Below, in pieces: positions 17,678 through 27,157 of a stretch of 37,762 nucleotides of DNA; position 1 is the first letter of the stretch, and each line of letters begins with the position of its first letter. Location of the stretch: contig VXOE01000182.1 of the NCBI GenBank assembly GCA_009840225.1, forward strand, positions 1-37,762, written 5' to 3'. The notes beneath the pieces were generated by a model, which ran no database searches, was not told where the DNA came from, and saw only the letters and a list, made by a program, of their open reading frames with translations. Origin of the DNA: Caldilineaceae bacterium SB0662_bin_25 (GTDB lineage Bacteria > Chloroflexota > Anaerolineae > Caldilineales > Caldilineaceae). The position numbers and the translations under genes were made by a program.

Positions 17678-18597
17678 TGATTCCTACATCGATTCGGGCA
17701 GGACGCTTGGAAGATCTGCCTGAGTTGCAGCGATTGCACGCCAGCAGTCTGCGCTGCTACTACTACGATGACCTCGCCGACTCCGGGGAGCCCGATCTGC
17801 TCAAGGGAGTGAATGCAGTCCTGGTCGACCGGCATTCTGATAGATTAGAGGGTTTCGTTACTTTCGATAGCCTCCGTCGTTCAAAAGCCTTGCCTGCCTC
17901 GGCGCCGACCAGAGTACCTCTGCGGGCCGCGGCGTTCTCAGTTGGTGGCGCGGCGTCACGACAGCAGTTTCGCTCGCTATTCGAACACGCACACCGGCAG
18001 CTCCCACCGCAGCCGTACGGGTATCTGTTTTGCGCACTCACCGAACAAGGTTGGCTCCGTGCCAGCCTCCAGGAATCCGGCTTCGACCGTCTCGACGCCG
18101 TCCTGTTCTATGAACGCAAGTCTCATTCAGTTGGGACCGTATGTCAGACTGCTGCGTTGCGCCCGGCGCAGCTATCCGATCTACATAAGTTGGCAGAAAT
18201 CGATGCCGCAGCCTTCGAACCTCTCTGGCACATGGGAGTAACCGAACTTCAGCACTTGCATCGCGACTGTCGCTTCGAGATCGCCGAGCTAGCAGGATCG
18301 ACAGTGGGTTACTCAGCGCTCCGACTGATGTCAGATGGATCGCCTCGAGGATTTGGTTCAGCCCAGGTCGTGAGGCTGGCCGTCCATCCAGCTGTTCAAG
18401 GCCGAGGCATCGGTCGCCAGTTGCTGGTGGCGTGCCTCTGCTACGCCAGTCAACTGGGAATTAATCGCGTCTTTCTCAACACGCAAGAAAGCAACCTTCT
18501 CTCCAAAAAGCTGTACGAATCGCTTAACTTCAAAAGGCGCGGGCGTCCAGTTCCTGTGTTAGTCAAAATAGTGTCAGGGAGTCACGCCAGGCACTGA
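17677..18597 (+). CDS. GNAT acyltransferase coupled to rfbB
   Basis: A 306-residue protein with a likely tandem-GNAT plan. The N-terminal half begins IRAGRLEDLPELQRLH, which resembles a GNAT start. The second half repeats the pattern (LRPAQLSDLHKLAEIDAAAF) and carries motif A VRLAVHPAVQGRGIGRQLL, then NTQESNLLSKKLYESLNF. ATG overlaps the rfbB stop (ATGA). The context raises the possibility of acylating a dTDP-amino sugar, but no aminotransferase is seen here. Protein or metabolite acetylation is equally open. Confidence 0.75.
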   Translation: MIPTSIRAGRLEDLPELQRLHASSLRCYYYDDLADSGEPDLLKGVNAVLVDRHSDRLEGFVTFDSLRRSKALPASAPTRVPLRAAAFSVGGAASRQQFRSLFEHAHRQLPPQPYGYLFCALTEQGWLRASLQESGFDRLDAVLFYERKSHSVGTVCQTAALRPAQLSDLHKLAEIDAAAFEPLWHMGVTELQHLHRDCRFEIAELAGSTVGYSALRLMSDGSPRGFGSAQVVRLAVHPAVQGRGIGRQLLVACLCYASQLGINRVFLNTQESNLLSKKLYESLNFKRRGRPVPVLVKIVSGSHARH

Positions 18598-18745
18598 ATT
18601 CCGTAGTACGCGTTCCGTCATACAGAAACAGTTATCCGTTTTCAGTGCATTTCCGCTGTATCGCAGCAGTCTTTGGAAACACAGTCTAAGTTATGCCTAT
18701 TACAGAAACGCCCCCAAGTCATCTGACTCCAGGAGGCATGCGGAC

Positions 18746-19774
18746 TTGACGGTAACTGCCCGCAGACTCTATCGACACCTTACCTTTGTATTTGTACTCT
18801 ATCTCTTCCTGCTCATCCTCGGTAGCGGCGGCTACATATTGATCGAGGGGTGGCCGTGGACCGACAGCATCTACATGACTGTCATTACAATAAGTACAGT
18901 AGGATTTGGCGAGATTCGACCTCTGTCTCCCTTTGGCCGCGTATTCACTGGCGGACTGATCGTCCTTGGCGTTAGCACCACTGCCTATGCGATAAGCACA
19001 CTGGCAGACGTCATCGTGGCAGGCGAATTTCGCAGCCTCATCTGGAGAAAACGCATGCAGAATCGGATCGATAAGATGAGTGGTCATTTCATCGTCTGTG
19101 GATACGGTCGTGTCGGCGAGCAGGTGGCAAATGAACTGCTGGCAAACAAAGTTCCGCTTGTGGTGATAGAAATCCTGGCAACCTTGGGTCCTGACTTGGA
19201 AAATATGGGTGTGTACCCTGTTGAAGGCAATGCAACCGACGACGCAGCCCTCCTTCGAGCAGGAATTGAGCGAGCGGCCGGGATCTGCTGCTGCCTGCCC
19301 AACGACTCCGACAATGTCTACGTGGCACTAACCGCGCGTGCCCTGAGCCCTGACCTGACGATCATTTCCCGGGCCAACAGTCATGAAAGCGAGCGCAAAC
19401 TGCAGATAGCCGGGGTTGACCATGTCATCAATCCCTACGTCACCAGTGGACGACGTATGGCGCGTCAACTGATACACCCCAACATCCTCGAGTTCATGGA
19501 CGTTGTCATGCATCGCGACCAAGTTGACATACTTATCGAAGACATTGGCGTGAGCGAACGATCAACACTGCGTGATCAGACGATCGCGGAGACTGAAGTT
19601 CGCAAGAGAATCGGAGCCAATATCCTTGCCGTGCGGAGGCCCGATGGCGAAACTTTTGTAAACCCAGGCGTAGAGTTCGCGCTACGCGCCGGCGACACGC
19701 TTATCGCCTTGGGAACACCGGAGCAACTAGATCTCCTGGCCACCGAAGCGGAAGACCGGAAGGCTAGAAATTAG
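18746..19774 (+). CDS. Potassium channel subunit with RCK (TrkA-N/TrkA-C) domains
   Basis: A 342-residue membrane protein. TM1 is at about 11-33, the pore helix and selectivity filter are TISTVGFGE (48-56), and TM2 is at about 63-86. A cytoplasmic RCK_N domain follows, with the nucleotide loop VCGYGRVGEQVANELL and the acidic VVIE strand end. NVYVALTARALSPDLTIISRAN and an RCK_C domain (LRDQTIAETEVRKRIGANILAVRR) complete it. The plan matches MthK/Kch-like K+ channels, where ligands on RCK open the pore. The filter reads TVGFGE, a normal bacterial variant of TVGYG. The start is TTG, chosen because AGGAGG (18731-18736) lies nine bases upstream. The nearer ATG at 18738 is out of frame and runs at once into TGA. 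Confidence 0.9.
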   Translation: MTVTARRLYRHLTFVFVLYLFLLILGSGGYILIEGWPWTDSIYMTVITISTVGFGEIRPLSPFGRVFTGGLIVLGVSTTAYAISTLADVIVAGEFRSLIWRKRMQNRIDKMSGHFIVCGYGRVGEQVANELLANKVPLVVIEILATLGPDLENMGVYPVEGNATDDAALLRAGIERAAGICCCLPNDSDNVYVALTARALSPDLTIISRANSHESERKLQIAGVDHVINPYVTSGRRMARQLIHPNILEFMDVVMHRDQVDILIEDIGVSERSTLRDQTIAETEVRKRIGANILAVRRPDGETFVNPGVEFALRAGDTLIALGTPEQLDLLATEAEDRKARN

Positions 19775-19780
19775 AGAGGT

Positions 19781-19804
19781 CGGACATTGAACCGAGAATG
19801 TCCG
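19781..19804 (+). terminator. Strong inverted repeat after the K+ channel gene
   Basis: CGGACATT (19781-19788) pairs perfectly with AATGTCCG (19797-19804) around an 8-nt loop. It begins six bases after the channel stop codon. There is no following T-run, so it may be a factor-dependent terminator, an mRNA-stabilising hairpin or an operator. Confidence 0.4.
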
Positions 19805-20033
19805 CCCTACATTAGACGCCTGCCGTGCCTCGCCGTTCCGCTGACCGCAATGTCCTGACTGCAGCGCTCTTCCAAAACCGCTGCCTGTCAGTCTTCCGCC
19901 CACGACGCTGCAACGGTACAACCACAAAGTAACTGCCCGACTCGGCGAAGAGGGAATCAGTCGGCGATTACCCCTCGGCCGAAATCGCTGGAGACACTGA
20001 AGTGGGATGATGCCGGCTAAGTGAGAAAAACTG

Positions 20034-20903
20034 TTGGCTGAACGAAGCCACTCCTACCGTACAAAGGCCGTAATCCTGCGGCGAAGAAACTTTGGCGACG
20101 CGGACCGCATCCTGACCGTCTTCACGCCGCGCTTTGGAAAGCGCATGCTCATCGCCAAAGGATCCCGTAAGACGACGAGCCGGAAGGCCGGGCATCTGGA
20201 GCCTTTCAATCACGTCAATATGCTCGTCGCCCAGGCCCGCACTTGGGACATCATCACAGAGAGTGTAACAATCGAAGGTTTTCTAGAGTTGCGCGGCGAC
20301 CTCGACGCCATCAGCCGGGCCGCTTACATCTGCGAACTGGTGGACGCCTTTACCGCCGAAGACGACGAATACGAAGTCGTATGGCAACTGCTCTTGTTTT
20401 GCTTGAGAGAACTGGACGCAGGCTCAACCAACGAGGCCGACCTGCTAGTGCGCTGGTTCGAACTTCAGCTTCTGAGACATATGGGCTTTCAGCCCGAGCT
20501 GTTCGCCTGTCTGGGCTGCGGCGGCGATCTGTTGCCCGTGGAGAACTTCATGCACCTGAATGCTGGGGGCGTGTTCTGCCCTGAATGTGGTCGAAATATG
20601 CAAGGGGGGGAACTGATCAGCGCTCGGATCTTGAAGATTCTGCGCCATCTCTTCCGTACCCATTGGGATGGGCTGCGCGGCCTCCGCATCAGACCCAGCA
20701 CTGCCCGCGCAGTGGAGGGTGTCTTGCAGCGCTACCTCGTGACCATTCTTGAGCGCCGTCTGAAGTCCACCGACTTCATTCACCGCCTGCGGCAGACCGT
20801 GGCTGACAGAGAAAGCGTAGTGAAGCCTGAAGAAAGTGCAGACGCTGGCAGTCAAAGCCACGGGCCACGCGTCTCCGGAAATTCATCGAGAAGGGCGGAC
20901 TAA
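20034..20903 (+). CDS. recO: DNA repair protein RecO
   Basis: A 289-residue RecO that loads RecA on SSB-coated DNA with RecR. The N-terminal OB fold begins YRTKAVILRRRNFGDADRILTVFTP and includes AKGSRKTTSRKAGHLEPF. The helical domain follows. A zinc ribbon is visible as CLGCGG and, about 20 residues later, CPECG. The C-terminal 40 residues are Glu/Ser-rich and probably disordered. The start is TTG at 20034, matching the family N-terminus, and the Shine-Dalgarno is weak (GAGAAAAA). The stop overlaps the next ATG by one base. Confidence 0.9.
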   Translation: MAERSHSYRTKAVILRRRNFGDADRILTVFTPRFGKRMLIAKGSRKTTSRKAGHLEPFNHVNMLVAQARTWDIITESVTIEGFLELRGDLDAISRAAYICELVDAFTAEDDEYEVVWQLLLFCLRELDAGSTNEADLLVRWFELQLLRHMGFQPELFACLGCGGDLLPVENFMHLNAGGVFCPECGRNMQGGELISARILKILRHLFRTHWDGLRGLRIRPSTARAVEGVLQRYLVTILERRLKSTDFIHRLRQTVADRESVVKPEESADAGSQSHGPRVSGNSSRRAD

Positions 20904-21556
20904 TGAAGCTGATTCGTGCGGCTCGAGTTGCCGGAGTATCTGCTCTCACCGCAGGACTTTATTCTTTTTTTATCCTCAGAAGTTTCTATTTCCAGTTTGC
21001 TGTGTCACCAGACCCGCAGCCGTTGGCCGAAGAGTCGCTTTGGCAGTGGGGCATGGGTGGATGGCTATGGCTTCTCGCGATCTTCTCCTGGATGGTTTTT
21101 CTGGTGGTGCTCAAACACCGCTACTCGCCCGTCCACCGGATCAGCACGACAATTCAGTCAGGCCTGATTGGCATCGCGGCAACGCTTCTGATCGTAGGGG
21201 TCCTGATCGGCATGAACCGGTTCCGAATGCCGGAGGTTATGAACGGAGACCCTCAAATTGAGTCCCTCTATTTCGCCGCTATGCTCGTAGAGCAACTTTC
21301 CTTAGCGGCTCTGGCTGCGGGTCTTCTCATGGGAGGGGGCGTCACGACCTGGATCTGCATCGACCTAGTTCTCATGGAAAAGCTGCCCACTTCTTGGATG
21401 GTACCAGGTGCAGTTGCAGGGCTTCTCTCGATTCTTACTCCTCTGTTGACGCCCGAACTGAGGCACTTGTTGATTGCGCTGCTTGCCTACTGTGTCTGGT
21501 GTCTTGTTCTGGGACTGAGAGGCTCAGTGCCGGAGGCCTACCCTGAGCTTAAATAG
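20903..21556 (+). CDS. Polytopic membrane protein of unknown function
   Basis: A 217-residue hydrophobic protein with five or six predicted transmembrane helices: about residues 9-30, 51-71, 85-104, 125-150, 166-183 and 186-206. I recognise no family motif. The TAATG overlap with recO (stop base shared with the ATG at 20903) indicates coupled translation. It ends 33 bases before the convergent ATPase gene. It could be a structural or transport protein. Confidence 0.75.
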   Translation: MKLIRAARVAGVSALTAGLYSFFILRSFYFQFAVSPDPQPLAEESLWQWGMGGWLWLLAIFSWMVFLVVLKHRYSPVHRISTTIQSGLIGIAATLLIVGVLIGMNRFRMPEVMNGDPQIESLYFAAMLVEQLSLAALAAGLLMGGGVTTWICIDLVLMEKLPTSWMVPGAVAGLLSILTPLLTPELRHLLIALLAYCVWCLVLGLRGSVPEAYPELK

Positions 21557-21589
21557 AACATTAACGTCCGGGAAAATGGGCCAGACCCA

Positions 21590-23713
21590 CTATTGCGTCG
21601 ACTTCATAGTCAACATCCGAAGCCCATTGACGACCACAATTAGAGTGCTGCCTTCGTGGCCAAGCACACCGACAGGAAGTGGCAGCCTGAAGCCGGGTAC
21701 GAGCAAGGGGATTACTACAGTCATTGTGACCAGAGTGAGAATTACGGCCACAGAAAAGTATAGGTTTTGGCGCACGATTTCGCTGGCGCGTCGACTCAGG
21801 CGTAGCATAAAGGGTAGCTTATTGAGGTCATCAGACATGAGCACTACGTCGGCTGTTTCCAGGGCTACGTCGGTACCGGCTCCCCCCATTGCAATTCCGA
21901 GATCGGAGGTCGCCATGGCGGGCGCATCGTTGACGCCGTCACCGATCATCCCGACCGATCCGGTCTGCACAAGCTTGTCCACGATCTCTACCTTCTCTTC
22001 CGGCAGCAGTTCGGCATAGACGTTCGCCAAATCGATTTCTTCGGCGACCGCATTTGCTACGTCCCGATTGTCACCGGTAACCATCGTCATCCGCTCGATT
22101 CCAAGCCGCCTAAGTGCCCCGATCGTTTCAGCCGCGCCTGGGCGAACTGTATCGGCCACAGCCAGGAATCCAACTGGTTCCCAGTCACGTTCAGGAGCCC
22201 CCAGGATATCTCTTTCGCCAAGTCCGCTGTCGCCCCCACTCGCATTCTGTGTGTCAAGGTTGTCAGGAGTGAGGCTTCGCCGCACAACGAGGATGGCCGT
22301 CTTTCCCTTCCTTTGCAGTTGCCGGCCGATCATGCGAATCGCCGGTGACAAGTCCATCTCTTCGCTCATGAACAGCTTGTCATTACCGATGTAAATCATC
22401 TCGTGGTTGCCGCTGCGCGCATAGATCGCCTGTACACCGTGCCCCGCAATGCCCCGAAAGTCGTCTGGCAATTCAATCCGCAGATCCATCGCCTGCGCCC
22501 GTTCGACAATAGCTTGCGCAATCGGATGTTCACTTAGGCTTTCTGCTCCCGCTGCAATCGTCAACAGTTCTTCTTCCGAGTAACCGCTCAGCGGGACGAC
22601 ATCAGTCAACTCGGGCTTGCCGAAGGTCAAAGTCCCGGTCTTGTCAAAGGCCAGCACATCAAGCCTCGCGGCCGCTTCCAGGTATGCTCCGCCCTTGAAC
22701 AGGATCCCTTCTCGCGCCGCCGCGGCAATTGCGCTCAGAATAGATGCAGGCGTACTGATGATCAGCGCGCAAGGGCTTGCCACGACCAGCAATGTAATTG
22801 CCCTGTAAATTGTTGTGCTGACAGGTTCATTCCCAAACAGGATGGGAACGATCGCAGCCAGAACCGTGACGCCTATCACGACCAGCGTGTAGGGCTGGCT
22901 GAATCTGTCAATCAGTCGCTGTGTCGGTGCAGCGTTGTTCTGGGCCTCCTGAACCAGTCCGATAATCTTGCTGATCGTGCTTTCCGATGCAAGCTTGGTC
23001 ACCTGCAGTTCGAGGGCGCCGCTGCCGTTTATTGTTCCAGAAAAGACGGAATCTCCGAGACCTTTGAACACAGGGATGCTCTCCCCCGTGATTGGACTCT
23101 GGTCTACTGTGGTCGAGCCCCGCACGACTGAGCCGTCAACCGGCATCCGCTCACCCGGCCTTACCACCACTACGTCACCAACTGCCAGTTCCTCGACGCC
23201 AATCTCTATGACCTCACCGTCTCTTTGAACCCTGGCTGTATCAGGTCTAAGCTCTGCCAGCCCGGTTATCGCCTGCCGCGTGCGGTCCGATGCAAACGAT
23301 TCCAGGGCGCCGCTAAGTGTGAACAGAAAGAGGAGCAAGGCGCCCTCCTCCCATTCACCGATGGAAGCTGCACCCAGTGCAGCGGCCACCATAAGCAGGT
23401 CGATATCAAAAATCCCGCAACATGCATTGGCCAGCGCCACCCTGGCACCGGAATAACCCCCAGCGCCATAAGCGATTAAGGCAAAGATTACCACTGCCCA
23501 GGCCGGCAGCAGGCCGCTGACAGAACCGCCGAGCCAGCCAATCAGCAAGGCGACGAGTGTAAATGAAGCCAGAATCAGTTCGGGATTGTTTCGCCAGAAC
23601 GTCGGCGAGAACGGTGAATAAGACCGTAGACTGATCGAATCTGGCCCACTGCCTTCCTTCCCTATCATTTGGTCAAACGAATTGGAGGCCATACCTTCCG
23701 CCTCTCTACTCAT
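21590..23713 (-). CDS. P1B-4-type metal-translocating ATPase (Fe2+/Co2+ efflux)
   Basis: A 707-residue P-type ATPase. The order is N-terminal membrane pair, actuator domain with ITGES, TM4 motif SPC (VVASPCALIIS, near 312-322), phosphorylation site DKTGT (near 357), the SEHP motif, VTGDN, GDGVNDAP and the TM6 motif HEGST (GHEGSTLIVVVNG, His near 686). SPC plus HEGxT defines subgroup P1B-4, whose members export Fe2+ or Co2+ (PfeT, FrvA, CtpD). No N-terminal heavy-metal domain is present, as usual for this group. An odd insertion, about 25 Gly/Asp/Asn/Glu-rich residues (LTPDNLDTQNASGGDSGLGE...), sits in the nucleotide-binding domain just before GFLAVADTVRPG. The ATG overlaps the fur stop, so the two are coupled. 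Confidence 0.92.
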   Translation of the reverse strand: MSREAEGMASNSFDQMIGKEGSGPDSISLRSYSPFSPTFWRNNPELILASFTLVALLIGWLGGSVSGLLPAWAVVIFALIAYGAGGYSGARVALANACCGIFDIDLLMVAAALGAASIGEWEEGALLLFLFTLSGALESFASDRTRQAITGLAELRPDTARVQRDGEVIEIGVEELAVGDVVVVRPGERMPVDGSVVRGSTTVDQSPITGESIPVFKGLGDSVFSGTINGSGALELQVTKLASESTISKIIGLVQEAQNNAAPTQRLIDRFSQPYTLVVIGVTVLAAIVPILFGNEPVSTTIYRAITLLVVASPCALIISTPASILSAIAAAAREGILFKGGAYLEAAARLDVLAFDKTGTLTFGKPELTDVVPLSGYSEEELLTIAAGAESLSEHPIAQAIVERAQAMDLRIELPDDFRGIAGHGVQAIYARSGNHEMIYIGNDKLFMSEEMDLSPAIRMIGRQLQRKGKTAILVVRRSLTPDNLDTQNASGGDSGLGERDILGAPERDWEPVGFLAVADTVRPGAAETIGALRRLGIERMTMVTGDNRDVANAVAEEIDLANVYAELLPEEKVEIVDKLVQTGSVGMIGDGVNDAPAMATSDLGIAMGGAGTDVALETADVVLMSDDLNKLPFMLRLSRRASEIVRQNLYFSVAVILTLVTMTVVIPLLVPGFRLPLPVGVLGHEGSTLIVVVNGLRMLTMKSTQ

Positions 23714-24231
23714 GATAAATCCCGGGGCGCGCCCGGCTCGGCACCTGTTCCGGATGCTCCACCAGATTGCTTCGCGGCCCGAGCCTGCAGTTTCCTACCA
23801 ATCTCCACCCGCTTCGCCTGCTGGCATTCGGGACAGAAGCCTGAGACCTGCACCTGAAGCGAAGTGGCGCGGAATCCCGTGTTCTGAAAGATGTTGTCCA
23901 TCAGAACATCGGGCGAAGCGTTGTCCTGCAGGTCCGAAACCTGGTGACATCGCAGGCAGAACAGGTTGATGTGCGGCGACGGGTCGGGCTCATATCGAGT
24001 ATGCTCCGTTCCCGCACTGATCTCGACGATAGCACCCAGGTCACGTAGGGTGTTGAGCGTGTTATAGACTGTGGCCTGGCTAATCTCAGGATGTAGCTTT
24101 CGAACGGCTTCAAACACTTGAGACGTTGTGGGGTGGCTCTTTGTGCCCGCGAGGAATTCGCAGACGGCTACCCTCTGACTCGTTACCCTCAACCCCGCAC
24201 GTTGAAGCGTTTCAACAAGACGTGCTGCCAT
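23710..24231 (-). CDS. Fur-family metal-responsive repressor
   Basis: A 173-residue winged-helix regulator. Residues QRAGLRVTSQRVAVCEFL and HPTTSQVFEAVRKLHPEISQATVYNTLNTL form the DNA-binding domain. The dimerisation domain has TRYEPDPSPHINLFC. CLRC (92-95) and CPEC (133-136) form a structural zinc site. The residue aligned with the peroxide-sensing Asp85 of PerR is Glu81. PerR/Fur comparison work links Asp there to H2O2 sensitivity, so this protein is probably a metal sensor rather than a peroxide sensor. The start at 24231 (GGGGGATAAGAGT upstream) is preferred over 24309, because that longer frame would read through an operator box and part of the promoter. It shares ATGA with the P1B-4 ATPase. 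Confidence 0.88.
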   Translation of the reverse strand: MAARLVETLQRAGLRVTSQRVAVCEFLAGTKSHPTTSQVFEAVRKLHPEISQATVYNTLNTLRDLGAIVEISAGTEHTRYEPDPSPHINLFCLRCHQVSDLQDNASPDVLMDNIFQNTGFRATSLQVQVSGFCPECQQAKRVEIGRKLQARAAKQSGGASGTGAEPGAPRDLS

Positions 24232-24251
24232 ACTCTTATCCCCCGCCCAAC

Positions 24252-24266
24252 TTAGAACGACTCTAA
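24252..24266 (-). promoter_or_regulatory. Fur/PerR-like box, promoter-downstream site
   Basis: TTAGAAC-G-ACTCTAA is a 7-1-7 palindrome close to the Bacillus Fur/PerR-box form TTATAATNATTATAA. It is centred about 15 bases downstream of the predicted fur start point, where a bound repressor would block transcription. Confidence 0.7.
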
Positions 24267-24280
24267 ACAAGACCAGGGGA

Positions 24281-24309
24281 AGTGTACATGCCTTCAACTT
24301 CTTTGTCAA
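24281..24309 (-). promoter_or_regulatory. Promoter of the fur-P1B-4 ATPase operon
   Basis: On the minus strand TTGACA (24309-24304), a 17-base spacer and TACACT (24286-24281) form a good sigma-70 promoter. Start is expected near 24274. It is flanked by two palindromic boxes. Confidence 0.65.
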
Positions 24310-24316
24310 GATTTAT

Positions 24317-24331
24317 CTGGAACAATTCTAA
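24317..24331 (-). promoter_or_regulatory. Fur/PerR-like box, promoter-upstream site (weaker)
   Basis: CTGGAAC-A-ATTCTAA keeps a perfect right half and 4 of 7 positions of the left half of the same 7-1-7 pattern. It lies just upstream of the -35 box. Its centre is 65 bases from the other box. Confidence 0.45.
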
Positions 24332-24600
24332 ATAGGAAAGGCTCGCTTCCCTTTTTTCAACACGCAGACGGCCCCGATAACGGTTTTCTAATGTTTTGCA
24401 ATGGCGGATCTGATGAAGGGATGGTTTACTATAGGTGTGCTTAGACAATTGCACGCGTTTATTTTCCAAAGGGCTGACTCCCTCTCGCGTCGAGTTGCCT
24501 GAAATCGACTGCTGTTTCAACTACTCAACCGATACTGGCGCTCACTGATTGAACCTTTCACACTCTTAAGACCACTCTCGAATACCGGGAACATTATAAA

Positions 24601-27135
24601 ATGATGCCATTTGACCGTTTCACCCAGAGGGCTCAGGACGCCGCTACCCGTTCACTTGAAATTCTGCAAACGTACCGGCATTCGCAAATCGATACGGAAC
24701 ACTTTTTCCTGGCTCTCGTCGAGCAGTCAGAGGGGACTGTGCCCCAATTGCTGGAGTCCCTGGGCGCATCAGTTGACGTCATCGCCCGCAAATTGGAGGC
24801 GGTGCTCGCAGCCTCTCACAAGAGTGGCGGCGCGCCGCCGAGCGGACTCCCTACCGTTCAGGTCTTTATCACACCCAGGCTTAACCGCGTTATGGGTGTC
24901 GCAAACGATGAATCCAAGAAGATGCAGGACGAGTTTATCAGCACTGAACACATCTTGCTCGCCATCGCCAGCGAACGCAATACGCACAGCGCAAACATAT
25001 TGAGGGAAGCAGGAATCACCAAAGAGCGCCTCTACAGTGCGATCGAGGACCTGAGAGGCGGCCAGCGAGTCAGCGAACCTGACGCCGAAAGCAAGTTTCA
25101 GGTGCTCGAAAAGTACGGCCGCGATCTGACCAAGGCCGCCGCCGAAGGCAAGCTGGATCCCGTCGTCGGGCGCGTTGAGGAGATCACCCGCGTCATGCAG
25201 GTACTCTGCCGTCGCACGAAGAACAATCCCGTGTTGATTGGCGAGGCAGGAGTAGGAAAGACAGCCATCATTGAAGGTTTGGCCCAACAGATAACGGTCA
25301 ACGATGTGCCTGAAATCCTTTCCGGAAAACGTGTAGTCTCTTTGGACTTGGGGGCCATGATCGCGGGGACCCGCTTTCGCGGCGAGTTCGAGGAGCGCTT
25401 GAAAGCCGCCATGGATGAAATCCGCCGCAGCGAGGGCGAAATTATCCTCTTTGTCGATGAGCTGCACACCGTCGTCGGCGCCGGTAACGCCGCCGGAGCC
25501 TTGGACGCCAGCAACATGCTAAAGCCCGCTCTCTCCCGCGGCGAGCTCCAATGCATCGGCGCCACAACGCTCGACGAATACCGCCAGCATATAGAGAAAG
25601 ACTCGGCGCTGGAACGGCGTTTTGCCCCCGTCTACGTCGACGAACCGGACATCGATGACGCCATCGAAATCTTGCGCGGGTTGCGACTTCGCTATGAGGA
25701 GCACCATGCCATCACCTACACCGATGACGCGCTCGAACAGGCGGTTCGCCTAAGCCATCGCTATGTCGCGGACCGCAAGCTCCCCGACAAGGCCATCGAC
25801 CTGATCGACGAGGCCGCCGCACGCTTACGGGTTGCAATGCATGCCATGCCGGAGGACTTGAAGCTGACCAAAGTCTCAATCCAGGAACTCGAAGACCTCG
25901 AAGAGAACGCTTGGGCTGAACGCGACTACGAGAGGGCGGCGCAGACTAAAGCCGAACTGGCCCGGCTGAAAGAGGAGTTCAAGTCAGCCCTCAAGAATTG
26001 GAAGAACGAGACCAACCTCGACGACGTCGTTGACACCGACGATGTTGCCGCCATCGTCCACAGTTGGACTGGAATCCCGGTCATGGACCTGCTTGAAGAG
26101 GAGATGGACAAGCTGCTTCGCATGGAAGACTTCCTTCGACAGCGCATTATTGGGCAGGAGAGAGCAATCGAAGCGGTCAGCGACGCCATCCGCCGCGCCC
26201 GCAGTGGCCTGAAAGACCCTCGCCGCCCCATTGGCACTTTCCTCTTTCTCGGACCCACAGGTATTGGCAAGACTGAACTGGCCAAGGTTCTGGCCGCCTT
26301 CCTCTTCGACAGCGAAGACGCCCTTCTGAGAGTCGATATGAGCGAATATCGCGAAGGACATACTGTCAGCAAACTATTCGGCGCCCCGCCAGGATATGTA
26401 GGTTACGAGCAGGGAGGACAACTCACCGAACAGGTACGACGACGTCCCTATCAGGTGTTGCTCTTCGACGAGATTGAAAAGGCTCACCCGGAGGTATGGA
26501 ACACGCTTCTCCAGATCATGGACGACGGCCACATGACCGACGGCCAAGGACGAACCGTCAACTTCCGAAACACGGTCGTCATCATGACCAGCAACGTCGG
26601 CGCCGACTCGATCAAGCGCGGCCCACTGGGTTTTGCCACACCTGAACTGGATGAAAGTGCGATCGCCCAGGGCGAATACAGTAAGGAGATGAAGAGGCTC
26701 TTCCGCCCAGAATTCCTCAATCGCATCGACGAGACAATCATCTTCGATTCGCTGACCAGGGATAACGTCCGCGATATCGTCTCTCTGCTGATGGAAGAGA
26801 TCGCACAGCGCCTCGACGAAATCGGCATAACCATAGAAATGACTGAAAAGGCCCGCGATCACCTCGCCGACACAGGCTACCACGCTGAGTACGGTGCCAG
26901 GCCTCTGCGCAGACTTCTCCAAAAGCGAGTCGAGAATGAACTCAGCAAACGCCTTCTGCGCGCTGAATACAAGACAGGTGACGATGTCCTGATTGACTTC
27001 GCCGCCGAGGCGGATGGAGGCGAGGAGAAGCTGGTCTTCGTGCGCAGGGAACCGGAGCCGATTGCGGTTGAGTGGTCGCGGGGAACACAGGCTGAAGCCG
27101 GTCCCGGCCGGGAAAGTCAGGGTTCGCAGGAATGA
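24601..27135 (+). CDS. clpC: ClpC-type AAA+ unfoldase
   Basis: An 844-residue HSP100 protein. Two N-domain repeats (about 4-145, starting [19 protein letters not shown]) lead to AAA1 with Walker A GEAGVGKT (near 215) and [16 protein letters not shown] short middle domain with the UVR-like sequence [21 protein letters not shown] is diagnostic of ClpC rather than ClpB. AAA2 has GPTGIGKT (near 551) and [12 protein letters not shown]. The loop [11 protein letters not shown] contains an LGF tripeptide like the ClpP-docking loop, so it probably feeds ClpP. It starts at tandem ATGs (24601 and 24604). The upstream 290 bp, shared with the divergent fur promoter, show no CtsR or CIRCE box that I can see. 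Confidence 0.95.
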   Translation: MMPFDRFTQRAQDAATRSLEILQTYRHSQIDTEHFFLALVEQSEGTVPQLLESLGASVDVIARKLEAVLAASHKSGGAPPSGLPTVQVFITPRLNRVMGVANDESKKMQDEFISTEHILLAIASERNTHSANILREAGITKERLYSAIEDLRGGQRVSEPDAESKFQVLEKYGRDLTKAAAEGKLDPVVGRVEEITRVMQVLCRRTKNNPVLIGEAGVGKTAIIEGLAQQITVNDVPEILSGKRVVSLDLGAMIAGTRFRGEFEERLKAAMDEIRRSEGEIILFVDELHTVVGAGNAAGALDASNMLKPALSRGELQCIGATTLDEYRQHIEKDSALERRFAPVYVDEPDIDDAIEILRGLRLRYEEHHAITYTDDALEQAVRLSHRYVADRKLPDKAIDLIDEAAARLRVAMHAMPEDLKLTKVSIQELEDLEENAWAERDYERAAQTKAELARLKEEFKSALKNWKNETNLDDVVDTDDVAAIVHSWTGIPVMDLLEEEMDKLLRMEDFLRQRIIGQERAIEAVSDAIRRARSGLKDPRRPIGTFLFLGPTGIGKTELAKVLAAFLFDSEDALLRVDMSEYREGHTVSKLFGAPPGYVGYEQGGQLTEQVRRRPYQVLLFDEIEKAHPEVWNTLLQIMDDGHMTDGQGRTVNFRNTVVIMTSNVGADSIKRGPLGFATPELDESAIAQGEYSKEMKRLFRPEFLNRIDETIIFDSLTRDNVRDIVSLLMEEIAQRLDEIGITIEMTEKARDHLADTGYHAEYGARPLRRLLQKRVENELSKRLLRAEYKTGDDVLIDFAAEADGGEEKLVFVRREPEPIAVEWSRGTQAEAGPGRESQGSQE

Positions 27136-27157
27136 CATTCTCTCACATGTGCCACCC

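Noticed and set aside
18738-18751. ATG at 18738 as a start for the K+ channel
   Set aside because: It is out of frame and hits TGA after three codons; TTG at 18746 has AGGAGG at the right distance.
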